Both the position numbers and the translations under genes were made by a program. From the NCBI GenBank assembly GCA_905198125.1, contig CAJKBH010000017.1:5066-69065 (forward strand): DNA of 64,000 nucleotides. Direction: 5' to 3'. The notes under the pieces were generated by a model, which was given only the letters and a program-made list of their open reading frames with translations, did no database searches and had not been told where the DNA came from. The stretch is from an uncultured Porphyromonadaceae bacterium (GTDB lineage Bacteria; Bacteroidota; Bacteroidia; Bacteroidales; Muribaculaceae). This document shows positions 1-8,236 of the stretch, piece after piece. Numbering within the stretch: position 1 is the stretch's first letter; every line of letters starts with the position of its first letter.

Positions 1-96
1 AAGTTTCTCGCCGATGGGCCGTTCGCCCTCGACCTCAAACTGCACATTAGGAATACACTGTCGGATATATTCGGAATCAATGTAATCAGTTATCAT
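1..96 (-). CDS. Phage protein, N-terminal 32 codons only
   Basis: The start codon is at 94-96 and the frame stays open to the window edge, giving 32 residues beginning MITDYIDSEYIRQC. It overlaps the 3' end of the portal-like gene by 11 bp, typical of translational coupling in phage head operons. A gene directly after portal in this kind of phage is often a head-tail connector or completion protein, but too little is visible to assign it. Confidence 0.6.
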   Translation of the reverse strand, partial: MITDYIDSEYIRQCIPNVQFEVEGERPIGEKL

Positions 97-1489
97 CGTG
101 GTCTGGGTTTGTGGTTACTTTTTTAGCATCCTGATGCTCGTCGAGAGTGGTGAGCTGAATGAAAGGACAGTCGGGCTTTACACCTTTCCATCCGTTGTAT
201 CGAATTATAATCTGATGCGGAAGGAACAGAAGATCCCGGTAGGGTTTCTTCAGGGCCTGGGCGATAGTGTAAAGCTCGCGCTTGTCAGAGCCGGAATTAT
301 TTGTCTGCGATTTGCCGGGGACTGATCCCACCAGGTTAGAATGAACACGCATGGTAAAGCATACCATGTTGACCGCCTCGGCGATATCCGATTCCCAGTC
401 GCCGCCCTCCTTGGTCTTGGAGTCGATAGGGACCACGGTAATGTCGGGACTCTCTCCTTTGCCATCGATGGAAATGGATTTTCCGGTGAACAGTGCGGAT
501 CCGGAGTTTTCATGATTCGTAAGAAACTCCATCATCTCGCGTTTCTTCTCGGCCATACGCTTACGTTGTTCCTCAGGATTTGAGATTTTCTCCTGAAGAA
601 AGAGATTGTCCCAATACCGCTGGGAAATCTCTATGACATATTTTATAGGCGCAGCGTTCTGCAGTTTCGACTGCTTAGCCTGGCCAATTAACTGCTTGAT
701 GTTGTACCATGTGCCTTTAAAAAGAGCCGCGTAGTGAGGGATTGGATAGTAGGGCGAATCGACTCCGGGGAATCTGGAGAGGATTGCAAACTTCCTGCAG
801 TTGGTAGGCTTGTAGTTGAGCGAGGCGCGGAGGCCCATGCGCTGCTGGAGGTCGCGCCATGGGGAGCGAGGGTCGAGCAATTCGATTTCCTCAAACTTTA
901 AGTCAGGCTGTGAATCACGGAACGGACCGAAGATGATTTTAGTCAGCTTCCCAGTCTTCGGGTCCGCAGGCGCGAAGCGGCAGTAACATGCCGGTTTGCG
1001 GTGTAGTTCGACAATCTGAGTGCCGTCGGCATTTAGGATGATAACGGACACCGCGAAATTGAAGTGCATCATATCCTGGCACACGCCGAGGAAGTAATCC
1101 GGAAGCGGGTTGTCAAGGATAAAATCTTCGACTTTGCGGGCGACATCCTCGGAGGCTTCGGAGGTGTCGTATGTCAGTCCGGCACCGTAGCAGACTTCGG
1201 CATTGAACACCTGACAGGTGGAGACGGTTTCGTCCTTTTCAATAAGATCGATGATGCTGTAGGGTATTTGGTCGTCGCCACCCCATGACATATATTCCTT
1301 TCCATCAGGAGTTTCACGCGTGTTGCATATCCCGTGGTCTCTAAACATGTCCATTGTCTTGTTAACAAATAGGACACGGGCGTTACCCATCGGCATCAAT
1401 TCGACCGAGGCGCAGTCATAAAAAGGACGCTTCGCCTTTGTGGGTGGAGTAGGAGGGGTGGAGCGGATTTGAGAGAGAGATTTTTTCAT
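86..1489 (-). CDS. Phage portal-like protein
   Basis: 467 aa, soluble, no signal peptide or membrane segment. Length and position (late operon, downstream of capsid and terminase) fit a portal, the dodecameric ring through which TerL pumps DNA. Near the C-terminus a stretch around residues 390-420 reads HSNLVGSVPGKSQTNNSGSD, followed by KRELYTIAQALKKPY. I associate such a GKSQ-N-SG-KRELY helix with portal-like proteins of Bacteroidetes phages. The start overlaps the previous stop in ATGA form, so the gene is coupled to the small gene upstream. The family is inferred from context plus this motif; a profile search is needed to confirm it. Confidence 0.6.
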   Translation of the reverse strand: MKKSLSQIRSTPPTPPTKAKRPFYDCASVELMPMGNARVLFVNKTMDMFRDHGICNTRETPDGKEYMSWGGDDQIPYSIIDLIEKDETVSTCQVFNAEVCYGAGLTYDTSEASEDVARKVEDFILDNPLPDYFLGVCQDMMHFNFAVSVIILNADGTQIVELHRKPACYCRFAPADPKTGKLTKIIFGPFRDSQPDLKFEEIELLDPRSPWRDLQQRMGLRASLNYKPTNCRKFAILSRFPGVDSPYYPIPHYAALFKGTWYNIKQLIGQAKQSKLQNAAPIKYVIEISQRYWDNLFLQEKISNPEEQRKRMAEKKREMMEFLTNHENSGSALFTGKSISIDGKGESPDITVVPIDSKTKEGGDWESDIAEAVNMVCFTMRVHSNLVGSVPGKSQTNNSGSDKRELYTIAQALKKPYRDLLFLPHQIIIRYNGWKGVKPDCPFIQLTTLDEHQDAKKVTTNPDHDDN

Positions 1490-1722
1490 AAGAAAACTTC
1501 GAAATCGTTAATGCCGATAATCAGGCAGTCGTGTATTGAGCGGATCTGCCCGTTACGGAGAAATTTTATAGTGCGCATCCCAGTGTAATAGTCGTAACGC
1601 AGAGACACGACATCCTGCGCGGTGATGACAGAGCCATCTTTTCGTTTGCAGTAGGTCAGTGAGACCGGCCGGCCTGAATCGAGCATGGCCCTGGCCTGTG
1701 ATATGTGAATAGCCTTACTCAT
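1486..1722 (-). CDS. Small phage protein, unknown function
   Basis: 78 aa from an ATG at 1722, preferred over an upstream in-frame ATG at 1755 because it overlaps the previous gene by only 8 bp. It begins MSKAIHISQARAMLDSGRPV and contains a pattern of short beta strands (SLTYCKRKDG, YYTGMRTIKF) suggesting a small beta-rich fold. It ends in ATGA overlap with the portal-like gene. I do not recognise the family. Its place between a large virion protein and portal suggests a minor head or connector role, which is inference. Confidence 0.65.
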   Translation of the reverse strand: MSKAIHISQARAMLDSGRPVSLTYCKRKDGSVITAQDVVSLRYDYYTGMRTIKFLRNGQIRSIHDCLIIGINDFEVFL

Positions 1723-2773
1723 ATTCGGGAGAATATTCGTCGGAGAAAATTCCACGGTTGCTCGGCTGTATTCCGAAGATCGCGGAGTTGAAATTAACCG
1801 GTCGTCTACCTTTAAAGCGCCACGTGAACTTTATGACAGCAAGCGAGTCATCATCTGTGGATACATCACATGTATGGTCTTCGATGACTACGTCATAAGA
1901 ACGTCCATCGAGATAAAGTTTTACTGTATGCGATGATACGAGTTGTGCATAGGATTCGACTTCATCGGCGGCCAGCGGGCCGGTGGTGAACTGATAAGTG
2001 CGGTCCGTCCGGCGGTCATACTGCACGATGTCTCCGGAACACTTCGCAGACTGACGCGAGGTTTCCGATTTTACCGTCATAGTGCCTTCGACGTCAATAT
2101 ATTCCTCGACATTGAAGATATTCCGAAAGGAGAATGTAAGCCATGCTGTCGCAGGTGACAAGTAACACATCAATTGTCGAGAGCCGCTGGAGACCGAGAA
2201 GTACAGAATTTTCACCATGTCGGGATTTTTTGTCATAAAATCCCGTACGTAACTGTATCCGAAGATGCAAGTGTGTGTAGGAACTTTTGATGCTTCGACG
2301 CTAAACTTCAACTCTGCATTGACAGGGATGCCGTTTTTATCGAGGCCGAAAGCTTTTAAATCGATAATTATATAAGGGCCGAGCGGGATTGCCGCGAATC
2401 CGAAATACGATCCATCATGTACCCTCCGGACGGATGAAGATAGAAGTAGAGCGTTTTCAGGATTGAAATCTCTGGGCATTGAATATTCACAGTATAGAAA
2501 AGTGATGGGTCGCGTCACTTCGCCGAAAGTAACGTCAACGCTTCCCGTTACCATTTTTTTAGACCTGAAATAACCCTCGACGATGGAACCGGGGTCAAGT
2601 AATTCGACCCGTCCATTGTAAGCGTACAGTTCTACGGTAAAGAACGTATCTCCGGAGCAAGCGAGCGACACTGTAAGCTTGGCGGCGTCTGTGGAGGCGA
2701 CAATCGAACTAAGTTCGGACGTGAGGACGTACGAACGTGCAAAAATGGATGTATGTAAAAACTCGGTTGCCAT
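1715..2773 (-). CDS. Putative virion-associated beta-rich protein
   Basis: 352 aa. The ATG at 2773 (MATEFLHTSIFARSYV) is chosen; an in-frame extension to 2950 would run through the hairpin at 2835-2859 and into the terminus of the MutS-like gene. The composition is beta-rich with many aromatic residues and no membrane segments or signal peptide. It shows no catalytic motif I can name. It is coupled (8-bp overlap) to the small gene and portal downstream. A structural or host-contact protein is plausible from position alone. Confidence 0.6.
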   Translation of the reverse strand: MATEFLHTSIFARSYVLTSELSSIVASTDAAKLTVSLACSGDTFFTVELYAYNGRVELLDPGSIVEGYFRSKKMVTGSVDVTFGEVTRPITFLYCEYSMPRDFNPENALLLSSSVRRVHDGSYFGFAAIPLGPYIIIDLKAFGLDKNGIPVNAELKFSVEASKVPTHTCIFGYSYVRDFMTKNPDMVKILYFSVSSGSRQLMCYLSPATAWLTFSFRNIFNVEEYIDVEGTMTVKSETSRQSAKCSGDIVQYDRRTDRTYQFTTGPLAADEVESYAQLVSSHTVKLYLDGRSYDVVIEDHTCDVSTDDDSLAVIKFTWRFKGRRPVNFNSAIFGIQPSNRGIFSDEYSPEYE

Positions 2774-2834
2774 GCTACAAAAATAATGCGTGATAATAGC
2801 CCGAAAAAAGACAAACACGGTTGCCCCCGAGTGT

Positions 2835-2859
2835 GACTCCCCTCTTTGCGAGGGGAGTC
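2835..2859 (-). terminator. Perfect hairpin after the MutS-I gene
   Basis: A perfect 10-bp stem, GACTCCCCTC/GAGGGGAGTC, with a 5-nt loop sits 6 bp after the stop of the MutS-like gene. No U-tract follows on the minus strand, so it may be a weak terminator or an RNA-stabilising 3' hairpin rather than a full intrinsic terminator. Confidence 0.5.
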
Positions 2860-2865
2860 CGCGGC

Positions 2866-3561
2866 TTAATCCTCCTTGGCTTTTTTGGTGCTCTTGGCGG
2901 CTTTCTTGACTGTGGCTTTCTTGACTTTCGGCTCCTCCAACTGTTCGCAAATGGCGACCCTTTTTCCAGCCCTCACCAATTTGGGGAGGTAAGTGTCAAG
3001 CGCATGGTGGGGGAATCCTGTGAGTTCGATGCTCTTTTCTGGGCCATTCATGCGGCGCGTGAGGGTGATTTGCAGGATGTCCGCACACGTGACGGCATCT
3101 TCGCCGAAACACTCGTAGAAATCGCCGCAACGAAACAACAGCACGGCATCGGGATGCTTGGCTTTCATGGCTTCGTACTGCTCCGAGAGTGTTTTATGCG
3201 GTGCAACTGGGAGCTGAGATTCTTTGATGTCCTCGCAGGCCTTTTTCTCCTGTTCTTTCTCTGCGGCGGCCTTTGCTCTCTTGACCTCGGCGAGCAATAG
3301 GGCAAAAGCATTTTTAGAGATGGGGCAATTCTCGGCTTTCAGCACAAACGCATATTTCAGAGCCTTGTCGGCATTTTGGAAATATGATATGTTGACGATG
3401 GCACGATTAGAGAGGTATGTGCCTACCGCGATGACTGGCGGCTGATACTCGGCGGTTGAGCTGTCCGAGTATTGAGGCATGGCGATTAGGGACTTCGGAG
3501 CGATAAACGCTGTAACGCACATGGGGCGTACTGATTCGGATGTGTTGGCTGTCTGTGTCAT
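2866..3561 (-). CDS. Stand-alone MutS domain I (mismatch-recognition) protein
   Basis: 231 aa. Residues 125-212 match domain I of MutS: LSEQY at 125-129, LLFRCGDFYECFGEDA at 141-156, ITLTRR at 165-170, GFPHHALDTYLPKL at 182-195 and VAICEQ at 202-207. The Phe-x-Glu motif that inserts at a mismatch in MutS is intact (F148-Y149-E150). Connector, lever, clamp and ATPase domains are all absent. The first ~120 residues are unrelated and partly coiled-coil (rich in K/E at 95-112); the tail 213-230 is a Lys/Ala run typical of DNA-binding tails. It lies among late phage genes. Domain identity is secure; the role is unknown (sequestering host MutS substrate, DNA lesion binding or packaging are possibilities). 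Confidence 0.82.
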   Translation of the reverse strand: MTQTANTSESVRPMCVTAFIAPKSLIAMPQYSDSSTAEYQPPVIAVGTYLSNRAIVNISYFQNADKALKYAFVLKAENCPISKNAFALLLAEVKRAKAAAEKEQEKKACEDIKESQLPVAPHKTLSEQYEAMKAKHPDAVLLFRCGDFYECFGEDAVTCADILQITLTRRMNGPEKSIELTGFPHHALDTYLPKLVRAGKRVAICEQLEEPKVKKATVKKAAKSTKKAKED

Positions 3562-3586
3562 GGCTGTAACTTGTTAGATGTTAAAC

Positions 3587-3766
3587 TTAGAATCCGAAGA
3601 ACACGCGGAAGAACGCGATTTTAACTTCTGCCTCATAAGCGGCATCATCGAAGTACTCATTTTTCGGATTGGAGGAGAGGTGAGAAGCTTTACTCTCATT
3701 CTCTTTGTTGATTTCAGGCTCCTGGGAGCAGTAGGGATATTCCATATTCATGATTTTTTGATTCAT
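3587..3766 (-). CDS. Small phage protein (59 aa), unknown
   Basis: An open frame from ATG 3766 to TAA 3587 encodes 59 residues beginning MNQKIMNMEYPYCSQEPE and ending in FFRVFFGF. It is acidic and hydrophilic except for its aromatic C-terminus. It fills the gap between the MutS-I gene and the non-coding stretch, on the same strand as its neighbours. The DNA for its EINKENE segment recurs as a perfect inverted copy at 4043-4063. No family recognised. Confidence 0.5.
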   Translation of the reverse strand: MNQKIMNMEYPYCSQEPEINKENESKASHLSSNPKNEYFDDAAYEAEVKIAFFRVFFGF

Positions 3767-4063
3767 TTTTCGTTTTTGTTATCGAGTATGATTTTGCTTT
3801 TACATTGCAATAAAAGAGGGGGCATAGAGGAGCGGGAGCAAATTTTCGAGTGAAAAATACCGGAACTTGTGAGGATGATTTTTCGGGAGAAGCGAAGCCT
3901 AATTTGCGCAGTGACTCGCCACCTCTAAATTTGCGATGGAAAATGCGGTATAATCATTCCTCGATGGCGGAAGCGGCAAAAAATGAATTTGAAAAATCAA
4001 AATGGAAGCATATCCCGGAAGATTCCAGAGCCGGTGCTTGCAGAAATCAACAAAGAGAATGAG
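3695..4063. repeat. 21-bp perfect inverted repeat pair (3695-3715 / 4043-4063)
   Basis: The 21 bases at 3695-3715 recur exactly, inverted, at 4043-4063. On the minus strand the left copy codes EINKENE inside the 59-aa gene. On the plus strand the right copy codes the same EINKENE inside a 44-codon frame at 3983-4117. The arms are 327 bp apart. Confidence 0.75.
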
Positions 4064-4117
4064 AAACCCCGCGTCAGGGATAGAAACCGAACGGCAGAGA
4101 CCCATGCGGAAGAATGA
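3983..4117 (+). CDS. Possible 44-aa peptide gene, divergent from the 59-aa gene
   Basis: ATG 3983 to TGA 4117, encoding 44 residues starting MNLKNQNGSISRKIPEP and ending AETHAEE. It is supported only by sharing the EINKENE codons and frame with the 59-aa gene on the other strand. The rest of 3767-4166 shows no other convincing gene or site. It may be a decayed copy rather than a working gene. Confidence 0.25.
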   Translation: MNLKNQNGSISRKIPEPVLAEINKENEKPRVRDRNRTAETHAEE

Positions 4118-4166
4118 AGCATTGGCTCTGGGCGCAGCCTGATAGCCCGACCCGAAGGGGGACGCC

Positions 4167-4197
4167 ATAAAAAAAGCCGTCCCCGGAAAGGAACGGC
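4167..4197 (-). terminator. Intrinsic terminator of the lysis operon
   Basis: On the minus strand GCCGTTCC pairs with GGGACGGC (one G-U pair) around a 6-nt loop and is followed at once by seven T residues. It lies about 30 bp past the stop of the spanin-like gene. Confidence 0.85.
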
Positions 4198-4228
4198 ATG
4201 AGGAAAGAAGTGTGGGAGAGAGAAAGAG

Positions 4229-4771
4229 CTACAGCTTTATGCGGCACAGAAACCGTAGCAAAGGCTTTCGGAAGATGTAAATAAGCGATGCTGCCAAAGC
4301 AACGGACAGGAACCAGAACGAGTGTATCCGGAATTTCTGCCATGAGGAGAGAGGCGTGGCGACATATACTTTGTCCTTGACAGGGTAAGGAACAGGCACC
4401 TCTTTTATGCTTTCGGAAGATTTATTGGTCTGAGTGTCCTTGACCTGAACAGGAACGTCGGCTTTGATGGGCGAGTCCTTGTTTTTGATAGAGTGGCCAA
4501 GTGAACCGTCAGCATTGATCCATGCGTCGGATACTGCGAGGGATGTTTCCAGATGGCTTGTGCTGTCCTTTACGACCTGCCGCGAGGACTCGGCCGGAAT
4601 GGGGATTAATACCTGGACGGTGTCGATACGGACAGTCTCGATATACTCAATGCGTATGCTGTCCGAGTTGTTGAGGATTACGGGAGGCGCCGCCTCCGAA
4701 GGCTTTGTTGTGCGGCATCCACTCAGCAGGAGCAGCCCCAGCAACGTGATGGAAGAACAGATCCTTGTCAT
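4229..4771 (-). CDS. Lipoprotein with C-terminal membrane helix, spanin-like
   Basis: 180 aa. The N-terminus carries a lipoprotein signal with lipobox LLSGC (lipidated Cys19). The middle is Ser/Thr/Val-rich and probably spans the periplasm. A hydrophobic helix lies near residues 150-168 (FWFLSVALAASLIYIF), followed by a basic tail. An outer-membrane lipid anchor plus an inner-membrane helix is the layout of a unimolecular spanin, which fuses the two membranes in the last step of lysis. It follows the amidase by 2 bp and the holin-like gene, completing a lysis cassette. The spanin role is inferred from architecture and position, not from sequence similarity. Confidence 0.6.
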   Translation of the reverse strand: MTRICSSITLLGLLLLSGCRTTKPSEAAPPVILNNSDSIRIEYIETVRIDTVQVLIPIPAESSRQVVKDSTSHLETSLAVSDAWINADGSLGHSIKNKDSPIKADVPVQVKDTQTNKSSESIKEVPVPYPVKDKVYVATPLSSWQKFRIHSFWFLSVALAASLIYIFRKPLLRFLCRIKL

Positions 4772-4773
4772 AA

Positions 4774-5226
4774 TCAGATGTCTTTATATTCTCTGCGGGC
4801 ATCGAAGCAGGGGCAAGCCTTGGGGGCATAGTCACGGTGGCCGCAAATCTCCGCCTTGGGGTATTTGCCGCGCATAGTCCGGACGAGGGTCAGGAGAGTT
4901 TTCTTCTGAGCCTCGGTGCGTGTGTCGCACGGTTTGCCGTTGATGTCGCGGCCGCCGGCGTAGACGATGGCGACCGCTCGGTTGTTCATGTTGTGCTGTT
5001 TGCAATGCTGACCGCGATGTTCGTCAGGACGGATGCGCTCATACGAGCCGTCCAGATGTACGAGGATGTGATATCCGGCGTATATCTTCCGGCCCTTGGG
5101 CGTTACATAAGGCTCGAACTTACGGGCACGGTGCCAGGAGTCGAGTTCTGCGACAGATACTTCACGGCCCGGAGGGGTATCCGTGCAGTGAATCATGATT
5201 GTGTCGATGGGCGTTTTTCTTAACAT
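4774..5226 (-). CDS. Endolysin: N-acetylmuramoyl-L-alanine amidase (Amidase_2)
   Basis: 150 aa, the size of T7 lysozyme. It hydrolyses the amide bond between N-acetylmuramic acid and L-alanine of peptidoglycan. Zinc ligands can be assigned by alignment with T7 lysozyme: His13 (MIHCTDT), His130 (GHRDYAP) and Cys138 (KACPCFD), with Lys136 as the general acid/base position. GYHILVHLDG around residue 51-60 is also family-typical. No signal peptide, so export depends on a holin. It overlaps the holin-like gene by 7 bp and precedes the spanin-like gene. Confidence 0.92.
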   Translation of the reverse strand: MLRKTPIDTIMIHCTDTPPGREVSVAELDSWHRARKFEPYVTPKGRKIYAGYHILVHLDGSYERIRPDEHRGQHCKQHNMNNRAVAIVYAGGRDINGKPCDTRTEAQKKTLLTLVRTMRGKYPKAEICGHRDYAPKACPCFDARREYKDI

Positions 5227-5546
5227 TGTGTGGAGTTGTTGGCCTCGGCTTCGGCCTCGGTGCCGTCAGAGAGGGCCGGTGTAGTGCGGTGATGGCCACC
5301 GGAACCGTTGCCGGCAGAAGCCTGGAGGGAGTTGATGTATGATTTGAACTGGAAGTTGAGGTCGATGCCGAGGAAGGCACCGGCGGCAACGAGAAGCATT
5401 CCGAACACGGTGATAACCGAGGGGTGGATCTCGCCGCGAGGCGGCATGAATAGAGCGAGCATGACGAGCGCCATGCCGAAAACGATTAAGAGAAATGCAA
5501 GTACCGACTGTGTGGTGATCTTGCGACGAAATGCTACATGAGACAT
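5220..5546 (-). CDS. Holin-like two-helix membrane protein
   Basis: 108 aa with two strong membrane helices (about residues 14-34 and 42-62) joined by a short loop, and a polar, acidic C-terminal tail of ~40 residues. Small size, two helices and direct overlap with the endolysin gene fit a holin that opens the inner membrane to release the amidase. No specific holin family was recognised. A Bacteroidetes -7 box lies at 5570-5577. Confidence 0.6.
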   Translation of the reverse strand: MSHVAFRRKITTQSVLAFLLIVFGMALVMLALFMPPRGEIHPSVITVFGMLLVAAGAFLGIDLNFQFKSYINSLQASAGNGSGGHHRTTPALSDGTEAEAEANNSTQC

Positions 5547-5569
5547 GAGGAGAGGTTTTAAGTTCGATG

Positions 5570-5577
5570 CAAAAATA
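5570..5577 (-). promoter_or_regulatory. -7 box TATTTTTG of the lysis operon
   Basis: TATTTTTG (minus strand) fits the Bacteroidetes TAnnTTTG element and lies 24 bp before the holin-like start, in the 119-bp gap between terL and the lysis genes. No good -33 TTG is seen, so the promoter is tentative. Confidence 0.4.
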
Positions 5578-5665
5578 ATTACCTGTCACAGCCCATAAAA
5601 AGACACGACATATAAAGAAAATCCGGAATTTTTTACATATCTCGATGGATGTGTAAAGGGATTTT

Positions 5666-7312
5666 CTACATGATGCCTCCGGTGTCGACCAGGGCGACAC
5701 CTGTGTATGGCCGGCGCTCACAACCGATGTAGAGGGTGTCGAAAGCATCTGTGCCGTCCGTGCGGTGTTCGAGCAGATCTTCCTCGGACTCCGCGAGTTT
5801 TTCGCCTGACTTGTTTTTCCGGAAACCATTTCGACCGCGCTCCACTCCGGCAGACTGAATTGCGAGGATAAGATCGTCGTTATTCTGGCGGTTGAAGTAT
5901 GGCGTGAGGCGGTTCTTGCCGGCGAATCCACGGTTGATCAAGTTATATTTTTCATCGTGGCGCATAGGGTTGCCGAGTGGAACCGGCACCACGCGCCATC
6001 CATGCCGCTCGAATTCCGAAATGATTGAATATCGGAAGTCGATGTTGTTGACGGCATAGTTGGAGCCAAGGGCGGTGGTGTCATAGTAAAACACCACTGT
6101 CTTTTCCTGGTGGTGCGAATAATACTGGCAAAATTCGGCGACAAGAGCGGGAATCTTTCGCTCGAACTTGACATAAAACGACTTCAGGACGTTCAGTCGG
6201 CCGAGTCGCTCATCCGGCTGGCCGGCGACAATCCAGTTAATGTTGGCATTGTAGTCCATGCCGATGCAGATGGGTGCGTAAGGGTCGAGGTCGCGGTCAG
6301 CTCGCGAGTCCATCGCTTCGGGAATATACTCGTAGCCGAAAGAATCGAGGTACTCAAAATCTGAGGCGTTGTATTTATGATCCTCCTTCATGGAGGAGTA
6401 GAAGCCATCGCGGGCGATGCCGATTTTGCGGCACATGATGGAGGTCTGGAATGTGAGCGGCGTAAGGTCGCGCTTCATGTCGCGCAGATATTGTTCCCCG
6501 AGCAGCTCGACATTCTCCACGGATGAATATTCGCGGTAATATGTGGCAACGGAGCGCAGACGGTTGATGTTACGGTCGAGCCTCCGGAGGTGTCCCTTGA
6601 GATAATCGGGCGGTTCAATCCCCTTCTTCCTCAACTCCAGTACTTTCTGCTTGAGTCGCCAGATTTCGTAGACACCGCCGCCGATGGCATCGATGACCCG
6701 TTTATCCATCTTTTTCTCGTACTCCAGGAACCAGGATCCTTTTTTGCTCTGCGGCATATCCGATAGCACAAGCATAGCGTGATTAAAGGAGTGACGGCAG
6801 AAATGCGTCTTGATACCACCGTTGGCAGGAAGCGTCTCATTGGTGAGCTTGACCGGATCAATAAATTTCGCCTCGTCGACGAGAAGCCAGGAAAGCGTCA
6901 GAGAGTTCGCGGCTCCGGGGCGGTCTTGCGAAAGTATGACCGCTACTGAGCCATTGTAGAACGCGATGACGTTCTCCCACTGGAGAGGCTCGGTGATAGG
7001 CTGGGCGAACGACTTAGGCGGTCGCCTGCCGACAACGTAGTGGATTCCTTTCTTGAATCCCCAACGTGCCCAGGCTGCGAACAGTCCCGGCAGGGTGTTC
7101 GTCAAGCCGTGCTTGAAGGTGGGGACCACAATGCCGCCCGTTGAGCCGGGCATGCGCTGGATCATTTTTAAAATGAACGGCGCGGCAATGGAGTCCGTCT
7201 TGCCGGTACGACGGCCCGCGACAACGACAGTGGTACGTGCGGCAATCAGCTGTGTGAGCAGCTGCGGACGGTTGAAATAAACCATCTTGGCTTTCGGGTT
7301 TGTCAGTTCCAT
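5666..7312 (-). CDS. terL: Terminase large subunit
   Basis: 548 aa. This is the motor ATPase and nuclease that packages DNA through the portal. Walker A is GRRTGKT at residues 33-39. A Walker B-like strand with acidic residues, LSWLLVDEAKFID, follows about 110 residues later. The C-terminal half holds a RuvC/RNase H-like nuclease whose first acidic strand reads ICIGMDYNANINWIVAG. The length is normal for the family and it lies 6 bp after the presumed small subunit. The N-terminal ATPase and C-terminal nuclease order is as expected. Confidence 0.93.
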   Translation of the reverse strand: MELTNPKAKMVYFNRPQLLTQLIAARTTVVVAGRRTGKTDSIAAPFILKMIQRMPGSTGGIVVPTFKHGLTNTLPGLFAAWARWGFKKGIHYVVGRRPPKSFAQPITEPLQWENVIAFYNGSVAVILSQDRPGAANSLTLSWLLVDEAKFIDPVKLTNETLPANGGIKTHFCRHSFNHAMLVLSDMPQSKKGSWFLEYEKKMDKRVIDAIGGGVYEIWRLKQKVLELRKKGIEPPDYLKGHLRRLDRNINRLRSVATYYREYSSVENVELLGEQYLRDMKRDLTPLTFQTSIMCRKIGIARDGFYSSMKEDHKYNASDFEYLDSFGYEYIPEAMDSRADRDLDPYAPICIGMDYNANINWIVAGQPDERLGRLNVLKSFYVKFERKIPALVAEFCQYYSHHQEKTVVFYYDTTALGSNYAVNNIDFRYSIISEFERHGWRVVPVPLGNPMRHDEKYNLINRGFAGKNRLTPYFNRQNNDDLILAIQSAGVERGRNGFRKNKSGEKLAESEEDLLEHRTDGTDAFDTLYIGCERRPYTGVALVDTGGIM

Positions 7313-7318
7313 GGGCGA

Positions 7319-7948
7319 TCAGTCTTCAGGAGTTGGCAAATCCGGAGCCTTGTCGGGGAAGATCTTGTCTTCCTCGAGGTCGACTTCCTCAAAATCGACA
7401 TCGGTAATGTCAGCGAAATCACGCGACAACTCCTTTGAGAGTTTGTCGATATGATTGTAGACATCGGGAATAGCCGGGAGACCGAGGACGGTGACATCGA
7501 GGGTGGCGCAGAACGGCTGCGGCACGATATCCTCGTAAGGCATAGCCATCTCGTCCTCCAGATCGACACGGTTATTCTTGGCGTAGGAGGTGGCGGCACG
7601 TTCCATCGTCTTCGTGTCCTTCCGGGCCTTCGCCATGTTGTAGGTGTCGAGGATCATTTCATTGTAGCGGACACGGTGGAAGTCGCGAGAGTTCGATGCG
7701 ACGAGCGGGGCCAGCTGATGAATGATGGATATGTCGGAGTAAGCGCACGACTGGGAGACGTCGTAACGCGACATAATCTGATCGCGGAGTTGCCGGTCCT
7801 TCATGGAAGGATTCGCAAGCCAGTAGTTATACATGTCGCGAATCCTCATGACTCGCTCGGCAAAAGCGACGGGATATTTTTCCCTCAGTTCCTCATCGGA
7901 GGAAAAGAGGTCGAGTTTACAAGCGTCAAGAGTTGAAGGGAGAGGCAT
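7319..7948 (-). CDS. Putative terminase small subunit
   Basis: 209 aa, helical, with an HTH-like segment near residues 55-75 (LRDQIMSRYDVSQSCAYSDI) followed by a long helical region and a very acidic C-terminus. Small terminase subunits bind the packaging site with such an N-terminal HTH. It is immediately upstream of terL (6 bp). The assignment rests on position, size and the HTH. Confidence 0.6.
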   Translation of the reverse strand: MPLPSTLDACKLDLFSSDEELREKYPVAFAERVMRIRDMYNYWLANPSMKDRQLRDQIMSRYDVSQSCAYSDISIIHQLAPLVASNSRDFHRVRYNEMILDTYNMAKARKDTKTMERAATSYAKNNRVDLEDEMAMPYEDIVPQPFCATLDVTVLGLPAIPDVYNHIDKLSKELSRDFADITDVDFEEVDLEEDKIFPDKAPDLPTPED

Positions 7949-7960
7949 GGGAAAAAGAGT

Positions 7961-8236
7961 TTATTCGTCGTCCTCCATATCGAGGAGCGCCTTTTCAGAC
8001 ATTTCGATAGCCGCCGGAGAGCCTACACGGGCGAGGGTGGCCATCTGCTTACGGATCTCGAGTTTCTGCGAGAGTTTGCCCTTTACGTACGCCTTTTGCG
8101 CCGGATGTCCTTCGGATCCGATATCAGCCTTGAATTCTTCGACCGGGATATCGAGATAAATGGCAATTTCGGTGGGTTTCGTATAGAGCTGGGCAAACTG
8201 CTCAATTTTTTCCAACTGTGCGGGTGAATACTTCAT
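7961..8236 (-). CDS. Small HTH-like phage protein
   Basis: 91 aa. The N-terminal half has the look of a homeodomain-type HTH: EQFAQLYTKPTEIAIYLDIP, then VEEFKADI. The rest is helical and charged. It lies 12 bp before the putative small terminase subunit and its start overlaps the PLD-like gene by 35 bp. It could be a second DNA-recognition partner of the terminase. No firm family. Confidence 0.5.
   Translation of the reverse strand: MKYSPAQLEKIEQFAQLYTKPTEIAIYLDIPVEEFKADIGSEGHPAQKAYVKGKLSQKLEIRKQMATLARVGSPAAIEMSEKALLDMEDDE

Noticed and set aside
4074..4343. 89-aa minus-strand frame upstream of the terminator
   Set aside because: It crosses the lysis operon terminator and overlaps the spanin gene in another frame.
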